From: Plectrocnemia conspersa
Lineage: Eukaryota; Arthropoda; Insecta; Trichoptera; Polycentropodidae
Length of the DNA stretch: 64,000 nucleotides
Assembly: GCA_009617715.1 (NCBI GenBank)
Contig: VTFK01000013.1
Coordinates: 1,011,001 to 1,075,000, forward strand
Direction: 5' to 3'
The stretch's first letter is position 1; each line of letters begins with the position of its first letter. Position numbers and translations under genes: made by a program. The notes under the pieces were generated by a model. That model was not told the DNA's origin, searched no databases, and saw nothing but the letters and a program-made list of their open reading frames with translations. This document shows positions 46,881-57,765 of the stretch, in pieces.

Positions 46881-48430
46881 GAAAAGTTCATGGACTGTCT
46901 CTATTTAAAATTTAAAAGATGCGAGATATTTCGAATTTTAACATAGTATTAATTGAAATGAATTGTATCATCAACTATATAGGAAAATAAATATAACTAC
47001 AATAATGTAAAATAAGGTAAGTACTTGCAGCCAAAAGTACGTATAGAAAACACATGGATACGGCACAATAAATTAATATTTTTTTTAACATATTTCTCAT
47101 TTATTATTCGGCTTTTTTGTGGAATTTTTTTAATATAAATTTAGAGGCTATTAAAAATAAATATATTTTTTTTATTACGTTCGTTTAATTCATACTTTTC
47201 GATTTATTACTATTATTTTCTACAGAAATCATTTATATTAAATCAAATTCAAATATTTTTATATAAATATGATGTTTTTTATTTATTATTTCTTCAGTTA
47301 TATATATGTAAATATCTTGTGTACCTCAAAATAGTGAAATATAGAAAATATCAGAATAGTGCTTATTTTCTCATAAAATGTTTTTTTTTATATTTTGATA
47401 GCCAACGCCCAAATACAACGGGGAATATCAATACCAATTATTCCTTATGTAAAAAAAGTTATTAAAAATATCAGATATAAAACAAAGCAACAAATAGACA
47501 ATACAATTTTTTTGATGTAATAAAATAAAAATTATATGAACAACTATAGACCACAAAGTTTAAACGCAAACCTAATCTAAACGAATTAAGCAATTTGATC
47601 CAATGAAAGTTCTAAAACTAACTAGTTTTTTAATTTTCTTTAGGTTAGCTTTGGGTTTGAACAGCAAATGGACGTTTCGTAACTGTTAAATTTAATTTAA
47701 TATACAATTAATCTTTATAGTATTATTATATTCATTTAGGTTTAAACGATTTGTAACTGTCAAATTGAGTTTCAGCGACAGTAGGGCGACACATCACCCA
47801 TTCAGGTTAAAATGTTCCGAACCTGCGATATTGACCAGTGAAATTATAAATCAATTGTTTGATACATATAACATAGTTCGTGAAATTCTATTTTTACTAG
47901 TAAAAATATAATTTCACTGAAAAATACACATTTACATTTAGTTCATATTCATCTTATAAATATGCACATTAGACTTTTGCAGCTTGGATTAGTATTATTA
48001 TTAAAAGCGCAAGTAATAAGTTATAAAATTCGATTCGCTATAGAGGCCTAAATGTATTTTATATAACTAATTTCAGATCCCTAGTGATGTCTAATTATGG
48101 CGTTTTTTTAGAACAGAGGTAATAAATTGAAAAGGGAATACTAAATATATTTTCTGCGTAACTTGACCATACAATATTAATAATGTATATACAAGAGAGG
48201 GGAGGTCAGACGCGATCCTTAATATTTTATTAAAGAAGGAGAGCATTCGGTTTTTTTGCACGAAAATACATACATACGTTACACCAAATAGCGAGACATT
48301 TTCCAATTACTTATTAAAATGCTTATTTTAACAGCGGTGATTTTAATATATATTTAATCGTATTTTTTAGGTCAGAAATAAATTCTTGTATAAATATATA
48401 AATTCTTAAAAAAACATTCTCCCGTAAGAA
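46881..48430. other. AT-rich desert
   Basis: No gene. A partly repeated pair of words (CGTTTCGTAACTGTTAAATT at 47673 and GATTTGTAACTGTCAAATTG at 47748) lies within it. Confidence 0.4.
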
Positions 48431-49240
48431 TTGTCTATTTTTTTTTAATCACGGTCTGGAAATTTTCATATCGTACAGACGCAAAGGGTAAATCGGCGAA
48501 CTGAATCAATTTTGAGATTTGTTGAATAAAAAATAAATACGCTTTCGCTAAACGCGTCGGCGGCCGACCCGAGGAGGCTTTTCGCCCGGCGGGCTTATTT
48601 AGCGAGAGGTTTCCACAAAATGGAAATACCCTCACGTACGGCGGAATATGCCCGGAGGATATTCGAGACGAACGCCGAAATTTATAAGGCACTCGAATCA
48701 ATTTTAAACGCGATTGTATAATTTATACACATTTATGATTTATTTAATTTGCGCGAGAATTCATCCCGCGCCTACGCAAGATTCAAAAGGCGCACGTAGA
48801 CGGTAAGTAATTTGTTTGAAGGTTTGACCGTCGCGGGCGTGGAATACGTTAGCCGACACCGCCGTCCGGAAAACCTACGCGTGACGTGAAAACCAAACGT
48901 CGACACATGTCCGAAATCGGACCCGGTACGTAGGCATGCATCCCAGCGGCGCGGAGAAAAACGTACCCGGTCCCGTGACCGATCGGAAGCGTTTTGAATG
49001 CGTATCCGACGTACTACGTGCCCGACGATGATAAAAACCGCCCTTCCGCCAGGAATATATAAGGATAATAAAATCGCGGAGCGAGCTGATACATTAGCTT
49101 CTCGCCACGTTCGAGATTCGGGGGATCAGTGTCGAGTTACTGGAGCTAGGGCGGCTAACTGCAACGGGCTTAAGTCGGATTAGCCCACCCCTCGCAGAGA
49201 AGTGTTTTCCCAAATGTACCGCGAAGTTGGAATTGTTTGA
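48431..49240. other. GC-rich island
   Basis: CpG-rich, with homeodomain-like words only at the 5' side. The frames at 48435-48701 minus and 48998-49183 plus are unrecognised. Confidence 0.35.
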
Positions 49241-49560
49241 AAAAGCCATAAGTCATGGAATTATTTAAATCCGTGCGGGTCTTGATTTTTCAAATCCATT
49301 GTTTGATGAATCGGAATTTAGGATAATAACTGTTATAACCTCGGATTATTTTTAATCGCTTGACATAATCGATGTTAACTCAAATTAAGTTAAGAAGTGA
49401 TGATGATACAAAACACACAATTAAAATACTAACTTTGAATATATTATATAATATACATACAATACAACCAAATCTCATATGCAAATAAAATTTTAGCATT
49501 TGCACTTTTCCATTCTAGTGTACGAGAATGGGTACTATTTAGCAGGAAATTATTTTGAGG
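49241..49560. other. AT-rich non-coding
   Basis: No feature recognised. Confidence 0.3.
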
Positions 49561-49650
49561 TATATGTGCATTTAAATACTTTGTTCCATAAAACTATTCA
49601 TAAGGTGTTCACGATAATGACTTAATCTTTCCTACGGTAATGCACAAATA
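49561..49650 (+). mobile_element. short TIR element, copy 2
   Basis: Shares ACTTTGTTCCATAAAAC and TATTCATAAGGTGTTCAC with 24664-24847 and ends with the inverted TAATGCACAAATA. It is a 90-bp internally shortened relative of copy 1. Confidence 0.55.
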
Positions 49651-49929
49651 ATTCGTTTTTAGAACATAGTATTGCTCATTTAAATCGTCCTTTACGAGAA
49701 TCACATAATAAAACAATTCAGGTGTGTTGTGGCCAATGTTAATTTTTTTATACTGGTCTATTAATGAAGCTTAAAAGAATGGGAAAGAAGCCCGTTTTAG
49801 AACCAATGTTGTTTAACTCCGTGGTTTAACTTCCAGGTGGCCACTTGTGGGCGATCATCCGATAATTACAAAGGATGCGATCACCAAAAACAACGCACTG
49901 TTTCTGCGTAAAATTCAGATTTCATTCGT

Positions 49930-50090
49930 TTGTAGCTTTATAAATGTATATTGTTGGAAGCTCAAACAGATTAAAAATTGTAGACAAAAAAAAATAATAT
50001 CTGATGGTGTACCACAAGTGTTCAAATTATTTTTTATATTATTTATAGATTATTATTATAGTAAGTTTACTGGGATCTCACTGTAACCTG
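49930..50090 (+). pseudogene. possible non-LTR reverse transcriptase relic
   Basis: The plus frame has KKIISDGVPQVFKLFFILFI then DYYYSKFTGISL and a stop. GVPQG-VL-P-LF-L-IND is the most conserved RT block of jockey-like LINEs, and the spacing GVPQ...FF-LFID fits it. The preceding segment (FINVYCWKLKQIKNCRQKK) is where LINEs have a FxSYLxxRxQ block. The resemblance is partial and could be chance. Confidence 0.3.
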
Positions 50091-50210
50091 ACGAGCGTAA
50101 GCCTAACTCGTTACAATGAGGTAAATCTATACAAACAGGGTAGGTCAATCAGACATAATTAATACCTACAAGTAGATATTAAAACCACCATACAGAAAAT
50201 CTGGAAATCA

Positions 50211-50252
50211 ATTGATTATAAATTATTTTGTATAATATAATTTATAATCAAT
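50211..50252. repeat. 15-bp perfect hairpin
   Basis: ATTGATTATAAATTA (50211-50225) and TAATTTATAATCAAT (50238-50252) are perfect complements. It lies just upstream of the tRNA-containing inverted structure. Confidence 0.5.
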
Positions 50253-50265
50253 AAATGTCTCTCTG

Positions 50266-50612
50266 CAGCTGAGCTGGTTTTTAATAATAGCGCATTTTTA
50301 TAAATAAAAATTAAGGTCACCAGACAAGACCGTATGGACAACGCTATTCAAGACCTTAATTTAATGAATGAGTGATAATACTAAAAAGTAGTCAATGATT
50401 TAAATAATAAATTAGTTTTAATATAAAAGTAAAGTAGAAATGAAATGGAGAATTAAAAAATAAAATATTTGATAGATAGTATAATTATTTTCCCAATCGC
50501 ATAGTCCGTAATGTTCTGGATTAATAATCCAGAAGTCGCGGGTTCGAGACCCGCAACAAACTCGAATTTTCATTTATAAAAATGCACTCTTATTAAAAAC
50601 CAGCCCTAGCTG
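50266..50612. repeat. inverted-repeat composite containing a tRNA-like sequence
   Basis: The left arm (50266-50306) reads CAGCTGAGCTGGTTTTTAAT then AGCGCATTTTTATAAAT. The right arm (50571-50612) is its inverted copy: ATTTATAAAAATGCACTCTT, then ATTAAAAACCAGCCCTAGCTG. The arms match at roughly 85 percent. Between them lies a smaller inverted pair (ATTAAGGTC...GACCTTAAT) and the tRNA-like segment. It could be two tRNA-derived SINEs in opposite orientation, one having lost its head, or a fold-back element. Confidence 0.6.
50490..50561 (+). pseudogene. tRNA-like sequence (anticodon AAT) / SINE head
   Basis: The 3' half folds as a canonical tRNA: anticodon stem CTGGA/TCCAG (50516-50520, 50528-50532), loop TTAATAA with anticodon AAT (Ile-type), 5-nt variable loop, T stem GCGGG/CCCGC (50538-50542, 50550-50554) around TTCGAGA, and a perfect Pol III B box GGTTCGAGACC. 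The D arm is weak (TCGCATAGTCCG against an A box) and the acceptor stem does not pair. Not a functional tRNA gene; most likely a tRNA-derived SINE head. Confidence 0.65.
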
Positions 50613-51690
50613 AAAAGTGGCATATATTTATTGTAAGTTATAATAATCGATTTTAATTAATACTTACTTGTAGCTTGTGTATTAATTTACTTACACATGT
50701 CAATTAGCAATCAAATTAGTAATAATTTTTTAGTTTTAAATAAATAAAACTACAACTCGTAAACAAAATTGTTGTATTTAGACAACAGAAATCTATTCGC
50801 GAGCCATGACAATAATTTTTCAGCACACGGCGTGATATGATTCCGGCAATGAGCCTACCATCAATTGCAAACGATATTGCGAGATGATTATAATTTTTTT
50901 GTGTTCTCAATTGGATAATTCGGAGCTAGAATATAAGTGGTTCCGACAGGATAGGATCACATGTCATACATATCAAGAAACAAAAGCGTTATTAATGCGA
51001 GACAAATTTTCTAACTGGCCGCTACGTACATGCGGTTTAACCAGAATATATTTATTTGTACGAGTTTACGTGGAATCGAAGGTTTACGCAAACAATAGGC
51101 AGAATACCGAACAACTGCCGAGATTAAACCACAATTATTATGGTCAAAGGGTCACTTTGTTTTATAATACATAATTTTCTAAATCACTGATTATATAAAA
51201 GTTTTAGTGAAAATATAAAAAAAAAACTTTTGTGCTATATGCCATACAAAAAAACAAGTATAGTCAAAAATACTCAGGAGTCAAAACTATGCCTATCTAG
51301 GTAACGAAATTCGAAAAAGAACGCAATTTATTGATATTTAAAATATATAAAGTAAACGACTGATAAGTCGTGGAAAAAGCGTTTTCATTCGTATCATCTC
51401 ACGTTCCACGGAGCAAAATAAATATCTATTAATTTTATATTTTTTTTTTAAATATACTATAAAATATATATATGTATATAAAATAAGAACGCTCTCATGT
51501 TTCGTTACACAAAAAGGGTAGGATTAGGCGCACTATAATAATCGCAAGGTATCACGTAGCAGCAATCTGTATTGATTACAGACAAAAAGCGTTCAGGATT
51601 CTTAGCGCAGAATCAGAATACTAATACAGCAGCTAAGCTACTACTACGGTCGGATACATAATATAAAACGTTGATTTTTCTTTATTTTAT
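50613..51690. other. AT-rich desert
   Basis: No gene. A 96-codon plus frame at 50884-51174 is unrecognised. Confidence 0.4.
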
Positions 51691-52820
51691 TTTTTTGGCA
51701 AAGATACCGAGACAAAGAAGTGTAGCGGCGATTAAAATGAACGAAAGCGAGCGGCGATATATCGAGCGTTAATAATACAGCCGCAAAATCTGAAGCATAA
51801 AGTTTACAGGTGACCGCAGCGGAATACCAATTCGATCCGGCAAATATAAAATCTAACAGAGAAATAAATTTATTTCCTTCCTCGGCTGTAAAAGCCGGAT
51901 ACCCCGCAGAGGTCCCGACCTGAATACAAATCGCGCAAAAGTAGTAATATAAAAATACTATTCGAGCGAGCGCGCGCGCTGTGGTGATTTGTCACATTTC
52001 GAAAGAATTTATACGTACGCGCCACATACGCATAGGGCGTATTTAAAGGTCTTAAAAGTGAAGAGGCAGCCCGGTGCTAAAAATCCCTCGTAAAATTTGG
52101 ACGCATTTACATAAGGCGCCGATGATTTATTCATTACGCGCGCAGCGACGAAATTCGCATCGCGTTTGGGGCGTTGCGTGTAGGAAGGGTGGCTGCGCGT
52201 ACGAAGGAAACGACCGAGTGAATCCGGCATTATTTTATTTACATTTTTGAGACGTTCGACGGACGGGATTTATCGGCGCGCTCGCAGAACGTAAAAACAC
52301 AAATAAAATATTTAGCAGAACAAACAAAAAAGGTCGTAAAACACTAACGGCAGTCAACAATGTGTCTATAAAAAGCAGAAAGAATGGGAATATGACGCGA
52401 ACCTTTTTCATTTTATATTGCTTTATAGGGAGACGGGAAATCAAATAAAATCCGGTCAAGGGGAAAAAACAATACTATGCCGAGCTTCAAAGGGAAAACG
52501 AGCGACACACAGTGGTAGGTAGCGGGAGGAGAGGTTATAAAAGAAGGAAACGCACGCGATAGGGGCAAGATGTTTTTCTCTTAAAAGGAAAACTTGTTAC
52601 ATTGTACGATCTCCGGAAGGCAAACAAATACGTTTGAAATTGTTTCCGCGGCGGTGATTGCCGCAGATGTTTGCTCGGTCGGGGGTCGATAAGGACAAAC
52701 AGTCGCGGTCCACTTGGCAAACGGTAGAGGGCACTTCTCGTCTAAATGCTCTGGAAGTAATGGAGTGATTTCTAACTTTGCGTTCAATTAGTTAATAGAA
52801 AAAACTGCTGCATTATTCAC
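51691..52820. other. GC-rich, purine-skewed island
   Basis: CpG-rich from about 51700 to 52800 with GCGAGCGCGCGCGCTG at 51964-51979 and plus-strand purine excess at 52460-52720. Minus-strand frames here are low-stop artefacts. Candidate regulatory island. Confidence 0.4.
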
Positions 52821-53442
52821 TGATCGTCGTGGAGCGGGGAACATAAGGGGCATTTAAAATATTGATATTGAAATGAACTTGCATAATAGCATAATCGCAA
52901 ACTCAAATATAAGTTTCGTTTAATGGTTTTGGTTTATTTTACGATAATATTTTTATTTGGTACAACATTTTTTAATGTTTAATGTGAAAATTAAACACCA
53001 AAAAACTTGGCTCATTAGCCACCACAAACTATATGAAGCGACGAACCACTTGCAAAAGTTAAATGTGACAAATCTTAAAATAACATATACTGACAACAAT
53101 TTCAAAAATATATATTTGTATGATACAAATACATACATTATTAATATGAAGGAGGAGGATACTTTTCAGCAAATAAATGTTTGATTCGCATCGAATCTGA
53201 AACTCTTATTATATATAATAGGATAGGATTATATTATGACAGAACTCGCTGAAACACTGTATATGGAAAATATTTACTCACTCAAAAGCTCACGTTAAAT
53301 TACCTATTTACTTCAATATAATTATTTAACCACTGTCACTAATCATATTACCTAAAATAGTTCAAAACGAGTTCCTTTATGTCTCTTGGTAAATTATTTT
53401 TTTATTTTTTTTACATCCATGCACACATTTATCAATTCCTAA
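52821..53442. other. AT-rich non-coding
   Basis: A 75-codon plus frame (52957-53184) overlaps a minus frame; neither is recognised. Confidence 0.35.
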
Positions 53443-54514
53443 TGCTTGCACTACACTCTCTGGAAGTTGTCCGAACCGAAGTTCAACTGAACTCGGCCGA
53501 GGTCGCCGACTTCCAAGAAGCGGCCACACTGCCACAAATTTCATATGCCGTCCGGACGGCGGGCGTGATTGACTTCTGCACGGCGGCTGCTGTCATGTAC
53601 AGCTGACATATTTGCGCGCGATCGAAAAATGTGTCAAATAATCGCAATTTTTAAATTGTCATATTATTAAAATTACGCTACTGATAATTATAAAAGTTTG
53701 TGTGGGCACTCACCAATACAATATCAGTGAAAACTTTTCGGTCGTAAATATTCAATTTACGCAAAATCTTTGTCGGCTTTTGCAAAATGCCATAAGGCAT
53801 AAAAATAATACTTCAGAATACGAACACCACATCTGTGACTATCCTAGAATTTGTCGCCAACGATTCTAAATAAGAATTCGTTAAGGTGTGACATTTATAT
53901 AAACCGATCTAGGAAAATACATAATACGATTTTTTTTAACAAAATCAAGTAATTTTATCAAGTAGTTTAATTATTTCATTTTATATGAAAAAAAATATAA
54001 TAACTATATCTGTTAAAAGAATATACTATCAAAAATATAATTAATCCCTTTTGGTGCCCTAAAAAATTCAAATATGTCAGTAAGAATCTGTTGAAGTCCC
54101 CGATAAGCATGTGGTATTATAACTTGACCACGTGACTACGATGCAGCGCTCGACGTGCGTGTTAACCATAGGACGCCTACGCGCATACTGAAATTGAACC
54201 GAGTTACTCGTTCTATATCAGTTTGCGAAAAACCATATCATTATCTCTCTTACTGTCGTCACTTAACACGCGCGAGAGCGAAAGGGGAAGTATCTCACCG
54301 CTCGCGCTCGAAAGAGCAGCTCCGACTTAGATTCCTTTGATTTCGGTCCATTTGCCGACAATGTTCGGAAGCGCTCGATGCTGGCCAAGTCGACTGAATT
54401 ACCCCCACTTTACCTCCCGTTCTCGGTAACCTCAGACAACTTACGAGAGATTTTAGAGCGGACAGAACCGAACTCGACCGAAGTAACCCACTATATTCTC
54501 CGTCCTTGGCCAAC
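53443..54514 (+). mobile_element. 1-kb TIR element, copy 2 (right end truncated)
   Basis: Homologous to 13799-14828. The left end TGCTTGCACTACACTCTCTG follows TAA (53440-53442). The internal order is conserved, including TTCATATGCCGTCCGGACGG, a segment with GTCGTAAATATT, and CATAGGACGCCTACGCGCAT. Copy 2 keeps about 60 bp near the left end that copy 1 lacks and differs in small indels elsewhere. At the right end homology stops at GGCCAAC (54514), so the last 20 or so bases of the TIR are missing. Confidence 0.8.
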
Positions 54515-54646
54515 AATAACCCTAAAATCCTCAGAAGTTTTTGCGCTAATATTTGATCCTAAAACGGTCTTGATTTTTTTGAAATAGGTCAGTGGCTCAA
54601 TATTTTTTATTTGATCTTTAATATCTACATTTATATCTTCTGACAT
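54491..54646 (-). CDS. short ORF abutting TIR element; possible EXOSC8/RRP43-like N-terminus
   Basis: A 51-codon ATG-started frame on the minus strand begins MSEDINVDIKDQIKNIEPLT and continues YFKKIKTVLGSNISAKTSED, FRVI. The last seven codons come from the adjacent transposon. The pattern EPL-Y(Y/F)-+...N---------FR resembles the first 30 or so residues of exosome subunit RRP43 (EXOSC8), but the RPDGR motif is not preserved and the downstream RNase PH domain is absent. It may be a truncated retrocopy, a first exon, or chance. No convincing donor site lies at the boundary. Confidence 0.25.
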   Translation of the reverse strand: MSEDINVDIKDQIKNIEPLTYFKKIKTVLGSNISAKTSEDFRVIVGQGRRI

Positions 54647-54900
54647 TTAATAATTTTAAATCATTAAAATTGCACAAAACTTGATGATTAATTAAAAAAA
54701 GTTTTAGTCCTAATTATATATATATATGAAAAATAAAATACTAAAGTTAAGCTGGTTTAAACGGCGAAAAGCCATAATTACGATATTATCACGAAACAAA
54801 TGATTCAATCATTGCAATACACGAACAATTGATTTATAGTGTTTAGTGACAAGGGTCCACGATAACCTACCACGTTTGCTTAATACGCTATTTCTAACAA
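54647..54900. other. AT-rich non-coding
   Basis: Contains a short (TA)n run at about 54717-54727. Nothing else seen. Confidence 0.35.
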
Positions 54901-55715
54901 TTACCAAAATGTAAATGATATGGTCGTTATGACTTTTATCGAGATCTACGTGGCGATTTAGCGAAAGGGATGCCCATAAACGATACACAAAATAGCAATA
55001 TACAGCGACAGAAATTGAATCGACGCCGTATCATATTCCTAAATCCGTTCCCCGGCGCGGCGAACATATTAACACAGCACGTGGGGAAGTAAGTGGCAAA
55101 TTGAGGTTGATTGCGGCAAACGGCGGGCCGAGATAAGTGTGCGGCCATTATCGTGTTAGGCAAACAGTCTCAGTGCCGCTCGCTCGATTTCCTCCCGCCG
55201 CTTTAAAGGTTAATTCGACGTCTCTCGTGTGCACCTGCTCCGGGCCAATTGGAAGCCCGTCCGTTCGGGTGTGTTTTCCATTTCATTAGTCGGCTCTGTT
55301 GATTTTGCGCGGGGGTTTCAAAGGGTACGTTCGATTGTAACGAAATATGTGGACGATCGGAATAATTCAATGAAAAAATCGACTGCATAGAGCTCGGCGA
55401 TCCGGAAAGACGAATCGGGTCACTTTATCGATAAAAGAGCAAACGACAGATAAAATGGTGTGTATAATGGGTGAACGTGTGCGGTGAGGAGAGTGGTATC
55501 AATTTTACGCGGTGGAACGATGCGCATATGTATGCGGAAGCGGATGTTTACTGACACAATTTCGACGGTGGCTTCATATTAGTGTGAATGCGCCGAGGGA
55601 GCGTAGAAACCGAGAAGGGCGACGTCTGGCGTCGGAAAATCGACGCGGAAAAATCGACGACGCGCTAAAAATCGACGTCTTCTACTTTCATAAATAAATG
55701 TCGAAACTAGAAACC
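54901..55715. other. GC-rich island, possible conserved non-coding DNA
   Basis: CpG-rich with GAGATAAGTGTGCGGCCATT (GATA and Pho-type GCCAT words) and CAATTGGAAGCC. Frames at 54936-55163 minus and 55512-55697 plus are unrecognised. Confidence 0.35.
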
Positions 55716-55721
55716 CGATGC

Positions 55722-55917
55722 AGCTGTGGAGTCGCTACTGGGACGCGCGATTAATAACGCCAGTGCGACTCCGACTCCGACGTCGATTTTTAAGGTATTT
55801 TTTTGGTGTTTTTTTACACGTTTAAATTCAAACGCTATGAGATATTACGCAATTAAAAAATTCATAAATTTCATAATTTAAAAGAAACGATTTTTCACGA
55901 CTCCGACTCCACAGCCC
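55722..55917 (+). mobile_element. TIR element with CTGTGGAGTCG ends
   Basis: AGCTGTGGAGTCG at the left and CGACTCCGACTCCACAGCCC at the right form inverted ends. Internal CGACTCCGACTCCGACGTCG echoes them. The GGGCTGTGGAGTCGGAGTCG terminus is seen in non-autonomous DNA transposons of several invertebrates; I cannot name the family. AT-rich core, no coding capacity. Confidence 0.55.
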
Positions 55918-57056
55918 TGCATTATTCTACCACTCCAACTTTTGAAAGCCAAAATAAATTACATATAAAACAAATTAGACGCTGCGAATGAAGGCATATT
56001 GTAAGACAAAACTAAGTTAGTGTAATACGCGTCATCCTTGTATCATCCTAAGATAACACACTTATGATAGGGGGAAAAGGGGGTGCAAAGACAAACAAAA
56101 TATGAAAGGAGTACCTAAACGAAACAAGTGGTCCATCACCCGACACAAATTTTAGAAATGACATTAAGTAAGTTCTTTCGTGTATTAAAAGAGAGGAGGT
56201 GGTGGTTGTAGATTAACATTACGTGAACATGGACCATCTTATTATATAATTATTTCACACTTACACAAAGGACTCGTGGACTTTTAATGTAATTTGATAT
56301 TAATTAAAGAAAAAGTCAAGATACATTTTATCGTGCATTAATTAAAAAAGTCGCGTGAATGAATATCGCTAGAATCCACATTTTATATCATATATACGAT
56401 TTTGGAATTGATAATTTTAATTAATTATAACTCTGCTCGCTCTCCTAGGATTAAGTTTTCTTAATCTCGTATGTGACAATCAAGGTTATTAATTAAAAGT
56501 TACATATGTACACGAGCTATAATGCTGTTCGAAATGTTAGTAAAACAAAAGTTCATTCATTCCAACTGAAAATGAGAACTAGCTGCAAAACATATTTTTT
56601 CGCAAACTGTAATGCTTAAAACATTTGGAATGGTTCCGACTTATTAAAGAAAATCTTGGCAAATGCTGAAGCAAGATTGCCAGTGATAATTTATAATTTG
56701 TAAAAGTGCCAGATAAAATAGCTACTATCTAATTCAATGTTTCCAAGCTGCCGATCCACAGAATCATATTTAAATTACCGGATTCAAAGTTAATATTTAC
56801 TGGGGGGGGGGGGGAAATGTGCACCCTGTGTACTGGAAGCGTTCTTGAGCGCCGATGTCCAGGCGTCAGGAACAATAGACGCAATCACTACTTTCTAAAG
56901 CACTAACTATTTTTACAGAAAATAATTGAAAATGTACCCCTGTACGTTGTTATATACTTTGATAAAAAAATCAAATTTATCTAAAACATTTGCGGTCTAC
57001 TCTTTTACGAATATCCTAATGTATCGTAGCTGGCAATTTCTCGTTTAATTAATATT
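55918..57056. other. AT-rich DNA with a poly(G) run
   Basis: No gene. A 13-base G run lies at 56802-56814. Confidence 0.4.
56802..56814 (+). repeat. poly(G) run
   Basis: Thirteen consecutive G residues in AT-rich DNA; prone to assembly and sequencing error. Confidence 0.85.
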
Positions 57057-57259
57057 TACGATGGTTTAATTATTACCTGATATACCCTACTTTGGAGATC
57101 AAGAAGTAATGAATCATATAAAGACATTAAGGATACAAATACGGATAAAATATGTCCTATGAATTTTTCTGTCAATTTTTTACAAAGAATATTTGCTTTG
57201 CTAACTTTGCGGACAATGGATGCACATTCGAGGACGCTACGAACTAACGTTTCGTACAG
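57057..57259 (-). pseudogene. non-LTR (jockey-like) reverse transcriptase C-terminal fragment
   Basis: Within a 125-codon minus frame (57056-57433) the segment LYETLVRSVLECASIV, then CKKLTEKFIGHIL, then SLYDSLLLDLQSRVYQVIIK, matches the stretch after the RT palm in jockey-like LINEs: LY-SLVRS-LEYASIVW, (V/L)EK-QKKFLR and a downstream Y--LL--LEL--R+. The N-terminal part of the frame is unrecognised. No poly(A) tail or full RT; a 5'-truncated or decayed copy. Confidence 0.6.
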
Positions 57260-57433
57260 AACATGCCAATGAATTGTTAAAGTGTCGTGCTTCGCATAAC
57301 GAAACCGAGCATGGAAATATTTCAGGTTAAAATACTTCCACTTATAATATATAGAAAAATTCCATCGGGAAAGTAATCTAGAAAATGTAATAATGTGAAT
57401 TAATATTAGATTTAATACTAGAAATAAAGACAA

Positions 57434-57765
57434 TTTAAGGATAGTTATGTAGGTATAATAAAACGAGTAAGGTCAGGGGAATAATGTGCGGAGATATAAA
57501 TTCGTATAATAATATTCCTGGTACTAGAAAATAGGACTATTATATTATTAAGAATCGAATATTATATTATTTAGACCGAATTTTTCGAACATTCATTTGT
57601 TTTTATTCATTTACAGAAATTTTATTAAATAAAAATTAGTTTTAAAAAACTATAGTAAAAATATAATTTTGCGTCCAACTAAAAGAACAACAGGTGTTCA
57701 TGAAACGGAAAGATTTTTCAAGTTAATAAAAATCATTTTCCCAACACACAAATTTAAAATTTTTA
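57434..57765. other. AT-rich non-coding
   Basis: No feature recognised. Confidence 0.3.
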
